From: Bacteroidota bacterium
GTDB lineage: Bacteria; Bacteroidota; Bacteroidia; Bacteroidales; Bacteroidaceae
NCBI GenBank assembly: GCA_023415545.1
Contig: JAEZKJ010000053.1
Coordinates: 1-6,791, forward strand
DNA length: 6,791 nucleotides
Direction of reading: 5' to 3'
The notes under the pieces were generated by a model that saw only the letters and a program-made list of their open reading frames with translations, was not told the origin of the DNA and made no database searches. How positions within the stretch are numbered: the stretch's first letter is position 1; each line of letters starts with the position of its first letter. The position numbers were made by a program, and so were the translations under genes. Positions 5,867-6,791 of the stretch are shown one piece after another.

Positions 5867-6791
5867 ATGGCAGGTATATATATTCACGTTCCTTTTTGTA
5901 AAAAGAGATGTATATATTGTGACTTTTACTCTACAACTCAAAGTAATCGTATTAATGATTATGTTGATGCACTATGCAAAGAGTTAGAGATGAGAAAAGA
6001 GTATCTACATAACGAAAAGATAAAAACGATTTATTTGGGTGGAGGAACTCCTTCACAACTTGATAGAAATCATTTTGAAAAGATATTTAAAACGATAAAT
6101 AACTATTACAATATTGATGATTGTGAAGAGATCACTCTAGAAGCAAATCCTGATGATTTATCTGATGAATATGTTTCTATGCTTGCTTCTCTTCCTTTCA
6201 ATAGAATTAGCATTGGCATACAAACTTTCAACGACGACATATTGAAATTACTTAATCGTCGACACAACTCATCACAAGCAATAGAAGCTTTTAATGTTTG
6301 TAGGAAACATGGTTTCCAAAATATTAGCTTAGACCTTATGTATGGGTTACCAGGCGAAAGCATGGATAGTTGGAATAGAGACTTAGATATTATCACAACT
6401 CTTAATCCGGAACATATTTCGGCTTATCACCTTATTTATGAAGAAGGCACAAAAATGTGGGAGTTGAGAAACAACAATAAAGTTAAGGAAGTTAGTGAAA
6501 CAACTAGCGTTGAAATGTTCTCAACATTAATTAAGAAGCTGAAAAGTGCCGGGTACGAACATTATGAAATATCCAATTTTTCAAAACCAGGACTTTACTC
6601 AAAACACAATTCCAGCTATTGGAAAGGTTTTAAATATCTAGGTTGTGGACCTGCTGCGCACTCCTACAATATCACATCCAGACAATGGAATATTTCTTCG
6701 CTTGACAAATATATAAAAGGTATAAATAGTGGTATCGCTGATTATGAAATTGAAGAGTTAGATATTTTTACACGCTATAATGAGTTTGTAA
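5867..6791 (+). CDS. hemW: HemW, radical-SAM heme chaperone (3' end cut by window edge)
   Basis: The frame is open from the ATG at 5867 to the last base, giving 308 residues of a family usually about 375-380 long, so the C-terminus is missing. The N-terminus MAGIYIHVPFC is typical. The 4Fe-4S cluster motif is C11-KKR-C15-IY-C18-D-F20; Phe at position 20, where HemN has a fourth Cys, marks HemW rather than the oxygen-independent coproporphyrinogen III oxidase. Other family landmarks are GGGTPS (58-63), the EANPDD stretch (92-97), GIQTF (117-121), GLPGES (160-165), HNSSYWKG (247-254) and GCGPAAHSY (259-267). HemW is a cytoplasmic protein that binds heme and inserts it into target proteins such as respiratory enzymes; it is often misannotated as HemN. 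It is divergent from the EF-G2-type gene, with 223 bases between the two start codons. The start is unambiguous, as no earlier in-frame ATG precedes the conserved IYIHVPFC. Confidence 0.93.
   Translation, partial: MAGIYIHVPFCKKRCIYCDFYSTTQSNRINDYVDALCKELEMRKEYLHNEKIKTIYLGGGTPSQLDRNHFEKIFKTINNYYNIDDCEEITLEANPDDLSDEYVSMLASLPFNRISIGIQTFNDDILKLLNRRHNSSQAIEAFNVCRKHGFQNISLDLMYGLPGESMDSWNRDLDIITTLNPEHISAYHLIYEEGTKMWELRNNNKVKEVSETTSVEMFSTLIKKLKSAGYEHYEISNFSKPGLYSKHNSSYWKGFKYLGCGPAAHSYNITSRQWNISSLDKYIKGINSGIADYEIEELDIFTRYNEFV

Noticed and set aside
6106..6396. 96-codon minus-strand open frame
   Set aside because: It lies wholly within hemW, whose plus-strand frame carries radical-SAM motifs throughout.
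5867..6791. HemN, oxygen-independent coproporphyrinogen III oxidase
   Set aside because: The cluster motif ends in CDF rather than CxC, and the HNSSYWKG motif and short N-terminus belong to HemW.

Overview
This window looks like the chromosome of an AT-rich member of the Bacteroidales, probably close to Bacteroides. By eye G+C is roughly one third. The evidence is a two-component pair matching Bacteroides RprX/RprY, an EF-G paralog of the type called EF-G2 in Bacteroides, TAnnTTTG-type -7 promoter elements, and no clear Shine-Dalgarno sequences. I cannot name a genus or species. I see no mobile element, RNA gene, CRISPR array or sign of recent transfer.

Layout. (1) 1-528, plus strand: a MarR-family repressor. 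It is preceded by a -7 promoter element and a perfect 12-bp palindrome that could be its own operator, and followed by a probable terminator. (2) 608-810, plus strand: a 60-residue protein with two membrane helices, ending in a short AT-rich hairpin. (3) 876-909: a 15-bp hairpin with A and T tracts on its two sides, which can stop transcription from both directions. (4) 951-3225, minus strand: rprX (sensor kinase) followed by rprY (response regulator), overlapping by 8 bp. (5) 3226-3424: AT-rich leader of rprX. (6) 3425-5643, minus strand: an EF-G paralog with a 13-bp terminator hairpin. Its GTPase motifs are altered and its domain IV carries about 26 extra residues, so it is very likely the EF-G2 (fusA2) type rather than the housekeeping factor. 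(7) 5644-5866: a 223-bp divergent promoter region. (8) 5867 to the window end, plus strand: the first 308 codons of hemW, the radical-SAM heme chaperone, cut by the window edge.

How the parts relate. RprX/RprY form a membrane sensor and DNA-binding regulator unit. EF-G2 of Bacteroides has been described as an alternative translocation factor used under nutrient limitation, and HemW handles heme insertion. Each unit has its own terminator or promoter signals, so these are neighbours rather than one operon; any shared regulation is inference. The most notable content is the EF-G2 gene. It is unusual biochemically but, to my knowledge, already described in Bacteroides. I found no convincing wholly new system.
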